DNA of 47,984 nt from Liolophura sinensis (GCF_032854445.1 NC_088307.1:16940017-16988000), one strand, 5' to 3'; positions 23,701 through 38,700 are shown, counted from the stretch's first letter. Translations and numbers: made by a program. The notes: a model not told the origin generated them from the sequence alone.

Positions 23701-26700
23701 ACTGTGCAATACAAACACTGACTGAAAACCAGTTTTAAATGTCAGTGTTGACTTTTGTCTGTCTTTGCAGATTTTTTTTATTTCAATGATTAAAAATTTA
23801 GGCATAAAAATTAGGAATGATGTGTACTCCCAGAGTTTGAAAAACATTGGACAGTTTAAAATATGAGGAATGCATATTCCCCCTTCCCCACCCACCAAAA
23901 AAAAAAAAAACGTACAATTCGCAATATCTTTAGCCCATGTAATTTGTTAATCTGGAAATCTGACTGTTGCCTTTATTTTAGGGACTGGTCCTGGGTTAAA
24001 CATGTAGGAAATCAAATGTATATAGCTTGGTAGTGCTTACATCACAACTTTTCCGCTACACTTTATCAATAATGCATTTAAACAAACTATTTTGTTTTAG
24101 AATATGTACATAAATAAGTTACCAATACATTTAACTATTTACATGCATGTGAACTGTGCTTAAATCTTAAATCGCTGTTTATGCGAGTCTCTAGCAGAAT
24201 GGATGAGGCTAGTTCTTCTGCTCTCTTTTGTTAACTCTAAGAAACCTGTAAGTCATACATTTCATGAATAGCACTTTTTCTGTGACACACTTGTGATTTA
24301 TGAAGCTTGTCTTTTCTGGCAGTGTCTAAATTACAACCATGGTGTTGGGCAGTTTTATTATTGTTTGCTTTTGCTGTGCAGTGCTATATCGTATGCAATT
24401 ATTTTTTACTATTGACTACATCCTTAGTGTCAATGCTGTAAAATGAAGTACTTCACTGAATTGCACGAAGTTCTTGAAGAGTAATATATAATTTCTGGTG
24501 ACGGCTCTTTTGCAGGCTATAACTGATAGACAATACCGCTTTTTAGTGACAAATCAGATAAGGCCTGGCCTTTATTGGTATCCTTTATTGGGCTTTGGCT
24601 GGTCACACTTATTTAGAAAACAGATAACAATAACAGGGCCTGTTAGTTATTTGCAGAGCTTAAAGGTCTACCTCTATATTTTACATGTTTAACACTCATC
24701 TATATAATTAACACATTTGGATTAGGATAAGTCAGGGATTTTAGTCTGAAATCATTGCTGGTTCATACAAGATATAGATATGAAACTCTCAGCCTGCATC
24801 TTCGGATTCTGAAAGTGATTTTGATTTGGGCCTGTTTTTGTGATTTAAGGTACTGTAGTCTGACAGTTGGACAGGAATGAAGGATATCATTTTGCAATGA
24901 TTGAAATGTTTTATGAGAAAGTATACTTTGTTCATTTAGTGCTTACAATGTTGTATACACTCACATGCTTGCACTGAAGTTGGAACTTTTGAATTGTTGA
25001 AATCGGATGACTGCATTTACTGCAAAGACAGTTTCTAGCAGTCAGTTATTGATGACTCCAGTGTCAGCGCATAAGAGGTGGACGAGTACATGTATACTAT
25101 TTATAAGTAAGAAAAAAGGAACACACAAGTAAAAAATGATGTTTACTATACCTGAAACTTTCTTACATGCTCATTTACTAATTAGAATTGTGTATATACA
25201 TGTAGGCTCATCAAACATCCGCCTACTTTTGCGCAGCAGCCTGCCACTTCAAAACAAAATGAACACCCTGGAATAACATACTTTGCTCAGAAAGTGGCAT
25301 CGAAAATTGAAAAAGTTATAGCCTGAATGGAGTTTTTGTTCTGCATGGTGTTGTAATGACATTGTGTCATAATTCTTTTTATTGCAGACCAAAAAAGGGG
25401 TCAAGAGGAAAGCAGATACTACCACACCGGTACCACCTTTTGATCCGCAGTATGAGGTGCCGCCGATACAGGAGAAGATAGCAGCTAAAATCACACCTGC
25501 ACGAAGGGAAAGCATTCGGCAGATCAAAAAGCCCAAACGAGACTTGCCAGATGAGCAGGTAAGGCCAAAGGTATGTGAACAAATTCCTCAAATCAAGCAT
25601 AGATTATGACCTGTTGTAAATAGTGAACATTAATATGCCTCGTTTAGGACTTGCTAGTTTTGCTCACTTGCAGTAACAGCAATTCAGCCTTGCCTTACTA
25701 AATTCTTGTGCAAGGTCACAATTTCTCTACCACCCAGTCTGAACTTGGCTATGGCTTTGTGATCCATCGGGTTGATTCAAAGTCACAAAGATTAAAAATT
25801 GAATGCGATTTGCAGGTATGATTAATTCCAACAAGGTGTAGGTTGGATAAGGGGAGATTGTAGAGGTTAAGGGAGTTGGAGGGAATAACATTTTATGTAC
25901 TTGTAGTGTATTTCCTGTGCACAGTGGAGGAATTTGCTTGTAGTTATCATTAATATTCAGTACTAGCTGTTAATCTAGAAGCAATATCAGTTGATTTAGG
26001 GCTTTTTGAAATTGTTCAGCTGAAGTGTTGAGTGATAGGAATATTTAAGTTCAAATGTACTGTTTGGAGTTTGCTAAAAACGATAGCCAAAAAAGTGCAG
26101 AATGTATAGGGGATTGCAGAGTGCTTAAGGACTGTCCAGTTGAAGTAATTCCATCATGAAATGTGCAAATATTTATCTTGCTTTCCCCTTCAATTTGATT
26201 TCTAAAAAGAATAATTCAATTTCCAGTGATGTCATTTTAGTAACTTGTACCAGTAGTTCTGCAGATACTAACAAAGCCATTAAGAGATGTATACAACATT
26301 TTGCACGGGCTAATTGATAAACCATTAAGCCAACTTGACAAATCATAAGGACAATTATTGATTGATACAGGAAGTTGTGAGAAAAATACAGTTGAATTGT
26401 TCAGTGATTCTTTGTTACCATAAACAAGCATTTCATGTAGGCGGATCAATGATCGGCTGGTTGGGGGGTTTCCTTCCCTGTCAACAACCTGTGCATAATG
26501 TTTGATGCGTCTTGTAGGCTGTCCAGCTCTGACACTGCCATCTTGCCTGCCTTTGTCTTTATGCCTCACTTCAACCCTTGTATTACTTTTCAGACGAGCA
26601 CTGCCTTTCCCAGCGCACAAGGCCATGGTTCCAGTGAGGTAAAACTATAACTGGACATTCCCCCTGCCTGCTCTTATTTTTGTGTTGTAGTGTCTACTGT

Positions 26701-29700
26701 CCTCTTGTGTATAGTTCAGTTCTCAAGTGTAACTCTCACTAATAACATGTGTACTTGTAGTTTAGGTCCAGCCATCAGAAATATGTACATGTCGTACTCT
26801 TAAATGGATATTTGTCTTAGCGATTTTATTGCCAGTTACCATATACTGAATGTTTCAGACAAAATTCCTAAGTCTTCATGGCTAATCTGTGTTTGATTTT
26901 TGTTTTATCCCCTGCTATTTGAATTAAAATGTAATTTGCAACAAAATCCTGCAAACTGCGTTATTTAACCTGTATTTTGCCTCTGATGTAATGCATGCAT
27001 TTTAACATTGCATATTTGAATTTAAGGATTATGAATTTTGTGGAATAATGTGCAATTCTTTTAAAAAAAAACAAAAAAAACAAAAAAAAAAAAAACGGGG
27101 AGATTGTAGTGGTAGCCGTCATTTTCTTTGTGTTTGTTCCTGCTTTTGTCCAGCTGCAAATAATTACACATTTCTTTTGTTCTGCTTTGCTGTGGCTAAA
27201 AAGATTTGGTATCCCTGGTATCAACCTGGTTAGTGTAATAATTGCTGATGGGAAACTTGTTTTGTTTTCAGACACCGCATGGTGCGAAAGTGAAGAAAGG
27301 AAAGTTATCAGAAGGGCTAAAGTACTGCAATGGAATTTTGAAAGAACTGTTTGCAAAGAAGCATGCTGTAAGTCAAAAGAATTGAAAATGTGCCTACTTC
27401 AGTGAAATGTTTTTTCTTTTTTTTTAATGCTTAACAAAGGGGTTGTCCATTTTCCTTCCATCCATAAATCTGAACACCTTTGTATCAGTTTATTGTGGTA
27501 TTTATTAATTACGGATAACATTTAGTAAAATAATGCAAAACATCTGCTGCGTACCTGATTGTCTCCTGTCCCATGTCAGGTTATGTTTTACTACTTCAGA
27601 TAGAATCGCATTGATGGAAAGGGTGAATTTTCACACTTTCTCTTTTTGTGCATTATGGCCCCATATTAAGTACCCCAAATGAACCAAATAAAAGGTCATA
27701 AAAGTATTTTTGATGCTGCAACATGTTTTTTCTCAGTAGGGGATATCCTCCTACTTAGTACAAACATCAAAACCACTTTTCTAAAATCAGAACTTTCAGA
27801 ATCTGGGATTGTTGACAACTGAGTCATGGACAAAATGTTAGGTCCTTTAGGGAAGTTTATTGGAAGGGAAGGTTGTGTATCACGTTCTTTTCGTTATGCA
27901 GGGTTATGCTTGGCCATTCTACAAACCTGTAGATGCCAGTTCATTAGGACTTCATGATTACCATGATGTCATAAAGAAGCCTATGGACCTGGGAACAGTG
28001 AAGGTAAGTTCTGTTTTGTCTTGAATATTTTCTTTTTTGACCATATACTGCCAGTTTTTTAACCAGGAATTTCTGAGCAAGTTGTAACACTTGTATGTAT
28101 ATGTAAGACAGAGAAGCAAGTATTTTGCAGTTGTAAATAAAATCTTCAAGTAAAATGTTCATCCAGTAAATTGCATTCAAAATTGCGATTTTTATATGAC
28201 CCTACGTTCAGCAAGGTGCAAGGTTATACAAGGCATTCCACAAAGCACATAAGAATTTTACAGGTTATGACTTGCCTGATTTATGTCTGTAATTCATCTA
28301 ATTTTTGGGACACCTGGTCTGCTCTTAGTAGCTAGTATTCATGTTATTGTAACAGGAATAAAAGTATCTCTCTTTTTTACATGATTAGTACATCAAGTGT
28401 ACAACATATATACATATACACAGATGTAATTTTCTCTGCACCGTCTATCTATCCTAAAACTTAAAAAGGATTACACTAAGTTTAACATGCGATTCTAGTA
28501 TTCTACAGGATCAGAATTTAGATCCATTGAATGTGTGTTGACGAAGGTTATTTTTTGGTCATAGAATACAAGGTGTGAACTTATGGCTTTTGTTGTTGTA
28601 CGAGATGCATTGAGCGTCTAAAGAACAATTACACAGTGCATAGCTTAAATTATTTGTTGCAGAAAAAAATGGAAGGCAGAGAGTACAAGAATCCTCAAGA
28701 CTTCGCCGAGGACGTTCGGTTGATCTTCACAAACTGCTACCGTTACAATCCTCCAGAAAGTGATGTTGTTAACATGGCCAAAAACTTGCAGGTGAGTGCA
28801 GTTGTAATGTTCTCAGAAGTGTCTTAACCATGTATGTGTCTTAAATTTGGCTTTCAGAAGAGACAGTTAGTAGTGTTAATATAGAGTTCACAAGAACACA
28901 CCACTTCCAGAAAACTCCAAAAAGTATATTTCTGGTAACTTTCTTTGAAAGAGACGTCTGGGTTATAGGGCCATAAGGCAACGTCATTTGCAAGAAAACC
29001 TCTGTTCCCAACATTCAGGTTTTAAACTAGCCCCTCCTGGGCAATGAACTGTCACGCCTGCAAAGCAATGGCAGGCCTTAAGAATAGTTATTAGCTGCTT
29101 AAATGTGGTGGACATCATGTTTTTTTCCCTACTTCAGAGGAATAAATTACATTCTTAATAAAGTGAAATCCTTTCAGTTGTTATAGCACTGTTAATACTA
29201 TTACATCTCTGCCAGATGATATAATGTGCAGTGGAATGCATTTTGTCTTACAGGATGTCTTCGAACTGAAGTATGCACGTATGCCTGATGAGCCCCATGC
29301 ACCCCCGGAGACCTCTGCAGCTGCACCGCCACCTAAAGATCCCACGTCCCCTAACAGCTCGTCAGTCAGTGTGATTGTGTCTAGTTCAGATGAAGAGGAT
29401 GAGAGTGAAGAGGAGCGAGAGAGGCGGTTAAGAGAATTACAGGAACAGGTGGGTCCTTGCAGCATTCTAATTTCACCCAGAGCTCTGATCACCATAATTT
29501 AAGCCACAAACCCTTCAATAAGGTTTTGAAAAGGGATCGAAGAATAATTTTATCAGTTCATTCAAATCCTCCTGGGCAAGGAGCCATTAAGCTTATTCAG
29601 CAATGATGGTCTTCATAATCAATGGAGGGCACAGAAAAATCTCTTGTTTTAATCCCAGTCTGTCTTTTTGTGACATGACTGATTCATGCCTTGAGAACAT

Positions 29701-32700
29701 TGTAATAAAATGTTTTCTTTTTTCATACCATTTTTTGATTTGGTTTGATTTTGAACTGGTTTCTGATATTCTCTTCTTACAGTTAAAAATGGTGCAAGAA
29801 CAACTGGGAAAACTTACACAGGAACATTTTGCTAAGGCCAAAGAAAAGAAAGACAGAAAGATGAAGCGACGGAAAGAGCGAGAAAAAGAGCGCGAGATCA
29901 AAAAGGAATCCAGAAGTAACAAAGAACCTGTGCAGCCACCAGTGATACCTACAGTAACAACGCCAGTGGAACCAATTAAACATCCAAATAAGACAAATAA
30001 GAAATCGAAACTGAAAACACCTAGCCAAAAGCGGCCAAATGGGCCCAAAAGGACTAACGCTAAACCAAGCTCTAAGAAAAATAAGACACTTGCTCCTGGG
30101 CTGGTCCCACCTTTAGTGCCCGAGTTTGATAGTGAAGATGAGGACAATGCTAAGCCTATGACCTATGATGAGAAGAGACAACTAAGTTTAGACATCAACA
30201 GGTTACCAGGTAATTGTGTGCTAACAATTCATTATCTCTGGTTTGGTTTATACCTGTGCATTTTGGTTGGTGTGAGAAGTGTGTTATTTGTCTTTTATTG
30301 GCAAATACTTGGTGACCAGGTGAAATGTGCATCTCTCTATGTGGATGATCGTGATGTCATTGGCTCCGGAGAGTGAATCAGCATAAAGCTTTCTCCAAAG
30401 TGATTTTTCTGTTGCTTAAGGATAATCTTGCCGCAAATCACAGCCAGGTAGAAGTTTTAGGTATGCACATGGAATCTTTCATTGTCTGGAATGGCCTTGT
30501 TCCTCCATGAAATGGCTGTCCGGATCTGTATGAGGTATTCAGGTAAATGGCCTAAAATTTCGCCCCCAAAATAGTATGTTAATAGCCAAATGTGATGAAA
30601 TATTACCAGTAGGATATGAGCCTCACGCCATGAGATAAAAGGTGATCGAACCAGCTGATCGCCTGTCAAATGTAAATTCAGGGGGACGAATTTTTGATCA
30701 CCATGTAAACTCCAGAGGAATGATAATTTCACATGTTGGCATGTACAGTGTGCTCTCAGTAGGTTACGAATAGCTAAATTTATTTATCTTACAGGAAAAT
30801 TCGGACAAACTTCATGCCGGTTTAAATAGAAAAAGAACTGATCACCGATGTCAGTAAAATGAAAATGGCTGCTTGTGTTGATGAGCGTAGACTATTCATT
30901 TGTAACGTGACCTATATTTTGTTTTATAATCCCAAATAAATTTTCACACCTGAGGAGTTTGCAGATGCACATGGTTTGAAAAATGACTTTGAAACAGAAT
31001 GTCGACTGTAATTTAATGATAAATATTTTAATTAACGCTATTACCACGTTAAAATCAGCGAAAAGAATACACATTACAAGGCTGGACAAAATTTGTTAGG
31101 TTGAGGGGATTGATTCATGGGATAGGGGTGATCAGAATTTTGATCTCCTGGCCGAGAATTCAGGAGAAGGATTTTCCGATCCCTTCATTCATCCTGATGT
31201 CCAGGCTTGAACCTGTTTTCCAAGGAAACCTCAGAACACTTTTCTAAGATGAATATATGTCGCTGAATCAGGCACAATGTGCAACTTTGTCATGGGCGAA
31301 AGTATCGGTCATTTGCCATATGTGTGTGTTTATAAGGTAAACACAGACTTCACAAGTGAAAGTATCCTTGTAAGAAGTTACAGAGCAATGTCTGAAGTCA
31401 CCTTACCACATAGCCTGGGCAAAATGCACCCTGTAACTTGTGAGGATTAGATTTCTGGTATGTGCTGGTTACCTTCAGTTTTGGTTTATAAGAAAATGTC
31501 TAGAAATTTGCTGAGAGTTATCAATGTGGCCATGTAGATAAAATTATATGGGGGCTTAAATCCATACTCCTTGCAACGCATGCGACATTGTATGCATCCA
31601 TTAGTTGAAATCTCTATCACCACTAGCAAATTTTATATAGAAATCTTAATGTCAAGATCACTAGGTTCCTGTTGATGAACAAGAAATGATGTCAGAAATG
31701 CAAAACCTTTGTCTCAACCTTTGTTTCCATTGAGTATTGATACATGTGTTGATACGTAAATGTATGTGGTTAAATCACTGATTTAAGTTTTATCTAGGAG
31801 GCTATATATTTGGAGTGCTCAAAGTTATAATAGTTCACATGTAGTCATTTGCAGAGCTATGTAATTGACGGTCTTGAACATGCAGTTTGTAGATTGCCAT
31901 CATACTTGATTCTAGTCTGTCAGTCATCACTAAGTTGGCAACCAATCACATGTTTTCTAGCCTCAGTGTTGTCCTACCAAGAAAAAGCATGTGGAAGCTC
32001 ACTCGATGTGTCTCCCACAGGATTTGTTTTTGGGATTTGTCATAGGGAAAAGATGGCGCTATAGTTTTGAGATGCATATAATGGACGTGCAAGTGTGATG
32101 TCATGTTCATTAGTCTCCCCCGCGCATTAACCGCAGTCGTCTAATAGGTGAACTGTAAGGTCTGCCAACAATCTGCTAATGGTTGTGGGAAAGCCCGGTT
32201 TCCTCTCACCATAATGCTTGCCATGGTTGTATAAGTAAATATTCTTGTACGGCATAAAACACCAATGAAATAAATCTATACATGAAAATTCCCAACTACG
32301 ATTTTTCATAGTATCTACAGGTTTACAGGTTAATTTATACATCTCCTCTCATCATGCCCTTGAACCTTCCCAGGAAAGATTTGCTCATAGGATTTTATTA
32401 GCCAAACAAGACATACCTATAGCAATTACCAGTTCAGTAGCCGGTATCATAATTCTGTTGAAGTCTGGAAAATGAAATACTTCATCGAAAGGAAAAACTT
32501 TAAACCATTTGTCTGTGTACAGTTTTAAGCCAGTTCTCGTACAGCAAGTATTACAGATACACAGATAGTGTGTATAATGTGTAGTGACTGACCACATGAA
32601 CAAATGTGGAAATGAAAAAAGGGCTAGCCACTGGGACTCCAGATATGTGCTTAGTCAAATTTGCTCCTGCTTCATCACACGGTTGAAAGAGGAGAGACAT

Positions 32701-35700
32701 TTGATAATGCAAAATGTCACATGTGCCTTTCCATACTGTTGCTTGCTTATTGCCATTTAAATGTTGTCTTCTTTCCACGGTTAGTTGTTTTGTAATTCAT
32801 GCGGACACAAATATGTAAATGATTTAGTAAGTAGTGTCCATTACATGTGTGGGTTAGACCTTCAGTTTAAAAACTTATTTTCACTCTCATGCTGACAGCT
32901 GACAAATTATGTTAATTTTTCAAAAATTGTTTAGATGCTATGAGTTATGTACAAATCTATCTTGTGCGTGCTTGTACACAGGAAGCACACCTTAAATTTC
33001 TGTAATTATTTGTGATCAGGGTTTGGAATGACCGGGTTCAGCAGGCAGTGGGCAGGGCATTTTAATTTGACACAGAATTCTCTAAATTGAATTTAGTGTT
33101 ACAGATGAAATTGTGTACATAACTTAGTGATGAACTATAACTATTCTATTAATTTATGTCTCTGAAAATGCTAACCAACTTTTTTTTGTTTTGTTCTTTT
33201 TGTAGGTGACAAGCTGGGGCGAGTGGTACATATAATACAGTCTCGAGAACCGTCCTTGCGAGATTCCAATCCAGATGAAATAGAAATAGACTTTGAAACT
33301 TTAAAACCTTCAACGTTGAGAGAGCTAGAAACATATGTTATGTCCTGTTTAAAAAAGAAACCTAGGAAACCATATAGTAAGTATATCAATACCAGATAGG
33401 GCAGGATTATTAACTTTCCCCTTTTGCCTCCCACCATAATGCTGGCCGCCGTGGTATAAGTGAAGTATTGTTGAGTACAGCGCAAAACACCAATCAATTA
33501 GATCATTGATACCTTTTTATTGCAGCTTATAGGCAGGTAGTGCTTGAGAGACTTTGAAGGTTGACTCAGGAGTCCCTTTTCCTCCTTTATGAACTTAACT
33601 GCCGAAAATTGAACTGAAAATTTTTGCAACACCTGCCAATAAAAAAAAGCTGAAAGTCTCCTGCATGAGTTCTTTGCCATCCTCCCTACCAAATTTAAGT
33701 TCATTCAAACTGGATTTTGACACACAAGAATGTGAAACAATGCAAATGTGTGAACAGGAAACTTTTTTTTTCGCTCATTGTAATCTTCTAGTTTAGTCTA
33801 ATATTTGCAGAAGCATTTAAAGGACATTTTTACTCTTCTGTACATAAAGCGGAGTACTGAAATGTAATTTTTTCACTTCAGCAAAAAAGACGCCAGGGAA
33901 GTCAAGGGAAGAAGCTCAAAAAGAAAAGAAAGAAGAATTGGAACGAAGGTTACAAAATGTCACTGGTCAGCTGGGAACATCAGCAAAAAAGCCTACCAAA
34001 AAAGGTGAGTCTTGTTTTTGTCGGAGTAGGTTTGAAACGTGGTTGACATGTATCACTGAATTTCAAAAGACAACTCTACATAACCACAAAACCAAGAATT
34101 TATTTATGAAAACAGCCAATCACTTCCATCTGTAATATTACAACAATCAAATCTGGCAAAAACAGTACAAAATGTTTCATTATCAGTAGTATTCATGTAT
34201 GGACATGTATAGGTGTAAATGAAGGCACATGAACCGACTGTCCTTGTTTGTGTTCACAGAGGAGGGTAGCGTGGTTGACGTCGTGGGTGGGGCAGGCCGT
34301 ACCCTGACCAGCAGTAGCAGTTCCTCGGACAGTGACACCAGCAGTGACAGTAGTTCTTCCAGTTCCAGCGAGTCCAGCGATTCCGAATCAGGTTAGAGCT
34401 CTCCAGTTCAAATCTGAACGAATCCACACTTCAATTTGACTGCTATTGTTAGAGAGCTGTTACGGGCTCGTTATTAATATGAATGTAAATTATTATTATT
34501 ATTGCACCATGAATTCGTCTCGCCATTTACACGTACAACAAGGACATAATCTGCTGCTCTACCCGCGTGCTATTCCTTCATTCAACTACCTAGAACAGCT
34601 ACTTTTGTTTTTGATAGATTTGTTTTTACATATGTGTGCATATGTATACCTAGCTGTAGAGCGTTAGAGGTTATTACTGTGAAGCTACTGTTACAAAACT
34701 ATAAAATACACAGCCAAGTTGAGGCAGCAAACTCGTGAAACATCCCAGCATATATGTTCGTACATTCGAAAAGTAGGTGTTTATATTCACTCTTTAGTAT
34801 TGTTATTGATGAAAAGTGCTTTATTGTTTGAAATGAACAGATCTCTGTTGTATATTTCGCCAGAGTCATTTGGTTTAGAGATAGTCGTGTTAGGATTATT
34901 TATTTTTAAGGTTTATATCTAGCCACCGAGTGCAGAATGTGTTAGTGGTTTACGAGGCCTGCCTATTGGGGGAAGGGTTGGTCTAGTCTGTGTGCTGCTG
35001 CTACTGTAATGTGTGTCTGACTGTGCGACAGCCATGCAGCAAACGATCTGCGTCTTTTTCTTTGCCCGTTTTTCTTGTCTTAGATGCCAAAGTTCATTAA
35101 AATTTTCAAACAGCCCTCCAGCACGGTCAGTTGAATGTCCGGCCTCGGCAATTTTGCCATCACCACGGAGACGATGGACCTTCACCTGGTTTGCGGGGGA
35201 AAAAAGCAAACTTCTGCTGCCGGTCAGCATATTTATTTATTAATTTATTATTGCTCCTCATTCCACCCCTCCAAGAACCCCCCCCCACCCCCTTCACTGT
35301 CTTTATATTTTCCCATAATTTCAAATGGGTGTTTCTCTTTTCGTCTTCCCATCTACATTAGAGCCTCTGACTCTCGGCTGGTTACTTTGTGATGCAGCCC
35401 CACAACTTCTATGCTGATTTCTGTCTTCTCGTCTTGGTATGTTCAGTTACTAAAGAGGACGATGGTACTTTACCTTACAGATCAGTCCTCTCCCCAATAG
35501 TTGGCCTCAACTGCATCACATTTTCATTGCACTCCATGGCGTCCTGTCTGTTCATTCTTGGCAAAATTGAAATTTGTTAGTGGATTTTAAAAGTGAATGC
35601 AATTGTGTGTTTTCTGATACACAGAAAAAATTTGGGACACAATATTGTCTCTTCCTTTATATATATACACATATACATGTATATATAATTTTTTTTTCTT

Positions 35701-38700
35701 TCCGCAATACAACTTTATACTAAGTTTTACCTATTGCCTACTCTGTAATTCCCCCCCTCCCCAAAGTATTTTGTACATAAAATCTGCTGTAGCATGCAGT
35801 TTTGTTACATAAACGATACCAGTATTGTGAATTTTTTGTTAATTTTGTATATATTCATGTCATCCGTCAACGCTGTCATACCTCTTCATTTTTCATGCCC
35901 AAAAGCCAATAAAAGTGTCCGATTTGTACAAGTGAGAAGCTGTGTTTGTAGTTGCTGCTCTTCCGTGTTGTTTCTGTGTGTGTGGTAAAGGCCTCGAGAT
36001 CGCTACACATTCTGCACTCGCTCGGTTTTCAAGGCTAGACAGGAAATCAGTAATATGAGGATTAGGGTTATTCTATCCAGTTGCGAATATAGTTACTGGA
36101 AAAACATTTCTATTGGACAATGGGTAACTCTTGGTGTGTTCAATCTTTTGTTTTCACTCCTATTTGTTTTGTTAAAAAAAAAATGGCTTCGGTTCATAAA
36201 TGAATGGGATAGATCTTACATGATCTAAATTCCGTTTTCTATTCAGCTTGAAATCAGTTGGGGTTGGGTTCAGAGCCCTGTTCCTCCGAGTGATTTTAGT
36301 ATGAATATCACATTGGAAGCAACAACCAATACCTGAAGTTTGTGATTTGATGGGATTAGGGTGAACTTGGATCTAACCTACATGTAACTGCCCTTGTGTT
36401 CATATTTAACAACCTTCTTGGATTGGTCTTGTTGCACATCAGAATACATGGTTAGAATGGTTTTAGAAGAGTACATCAGAGTTCAGCAAGAGAAGTGTCG
36501 GAATTACGCTGGTAACTTTAAAATAACCGTTCTATCATTTGGGAGTGACTGAATGCGGAACTTCAGCTGCCTAAGCTAATTTGGGCTGAAGAAGTGTAGT
36601 CTTGATTATTCTTGCCTTTGCAATGGTGGGCAAACTGAAATTCTAACATACTGCCAAAAAACATCAGAACCATATTTGTGTAAAATGTGGTCAAATGGGA
36701 CCCAAATTAACCTGACATTGGCATCATAACAGTTGGGTTACAATTTGCTCATGGAACTGTCAGTGTTGTGCAGTCCGACTGGGACATTTTCTGGAATAAA
36801 AGATTAAGCTGATTTACATGTTGACCAGTGAGTTCCTATCCCAGATTAGATGCCTTTCTTTTGTGTCCTATATCAAGAGGAAGCATTAACACAAAGGGAG
36901 TGTGTCTTGCTTGAAAGAATAACTCCGCCCAGGACCTGTAACAAAAAGGGGCAGAGCAATTTTCACACAACGCACTTTTTTTACTGTTCATAACAGTATT
37001 TTAAAATAGATGGCTCATATCTTGCCATATTCAAATCACCTATATACCACATAGCAAATGAGGGTTCTGCACTATTTTAAGACAAGGCTTGCCAGCCAGA
37101 CTTTTGAATACTGTGACAACTCTGCTGCTGTGTGTTATCTAGGTGATTTTAATATGGCTATCTACATTTTATTTCAATTACTGGCAGTATACATGTCTGC
37201 AAAGTAAGGTTGTCAAAAGCTCTGTTGTAAGCAGGTTTAAAATCTGTTCTCCAAAGAAAAGAAAACTATACCTGTTGTTGCCACTTCTCCAAGGCTCTGG
37301 AATAAACATTTGCTGGACAAGAAAAAGGCTGAATAAATAATGGGATATTGTGACAGGCCTTGTCTCCATATTTCTGGCTGTGTGATCAAGAACATGACAG
37401 TGAATGCTACCCAGATTTCTTTTCTGAAGTCCTTCATAAATATCTGGTATATCCTAGATTTTTCTCAGTTGATTCTACAAAAACAATGGACAGGTCCTCT
37501 AATATGTAATTTATTCTGTTGGAGCACATTCTGGTAGTTTAGGATCTGTAACACCATATTAAAAATATCACTTCATACCTCCATGTTAAAATAAAATCAA
37601 CCAATCTGCATTAAAAAAAAAGCAAAGTGTTGCATGCCTAATAATTGAGAATCAAAGCTTGCTAGATGGATATATGACAGGAAATAGTTTCATTACCTCC
37701 TACAATTTGCAACACCAACATCTATAGTTCAGAGTTGGCATGATGGAAAAGTGATGACAACTTTTGCTTTCCCATGCTTGGGCCATGTTCAGAATTTTAT
37801 TCAAATGTATAAGCCTCTAACAGGGTTTATGTCATGTGAAGAAAGGAAGACATTTCTTTTCTGTTTTGTATTATGAAGCAGTTATTATGGGTCTGTTATA
37901 GATGCATGAAAAAATGTGAAGAAGCTGTTCGAAGTAGTTTCACCCAAGTACGACGTGTTGGTGCATTTAACGAAATAGTCGTCCCAATATCCCTCCCAGT
38001 GTACGTTTTAATTCTACACTGCTCGTCAGTTCTGTTTTAAGTACCATCGAGGCTCCAGTTTCCAACGTGTACATGTATTGATGATTTTTGAGGAGAGAAG
38101 CTAATGCAATGCAATACGACAATTACGAAAACAGGTAGTGTTCAGAAACATTTTAGATTTATAATATATACTGCCAATAAATAAAGCACAAAAAGTAAAT
38201 TTTGTCTTCTAATGTAGGCCTACATTTGGATTTAGCATAACAAGTGTATCCTGTTTTGATCCCAAAAACGGCACATGTTCGTGTACACAGAAATGTTTCG
38301 AGAGGTAAAAAAAAAAAACTACCAGTAGCATTTGGCAAGTTACCATAAAAAACTTGGAATAAAATAATACTGGAACCCCTGCTATCAAAACAAAACAAAA
38401 AGGCGAAGTTGTCTGAGTTATTGGAATAAACCCGGTAGGCCTGCAGGTTGAGGTGTAACAAATAAATGTAGGCCTATAAGTGTGATTCAGTCCTCGTGAG
38501 GAAGAGCTAAAATTATTGATTTATTCTAGAATGTTTAAGACAAGTTGTAATTCTAGGCAGTTGACATGTACATACACATACTTATAGTCTTATATGTGAC
38601 TACAAGAATTTCTGTACCGGTAGGCTTATACATGTATGCACATGTTTGCACATATAGGTCATTAGATTTTCTCAACCCCCTTCACTCAATCAACTTCACA

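Noticed and set aside
38159-38461. A 100-codon minus-strand frame in the large BET intron
   Set aside because: Cys/Phe-rich chance composition, no domain, no splice or promoter context.
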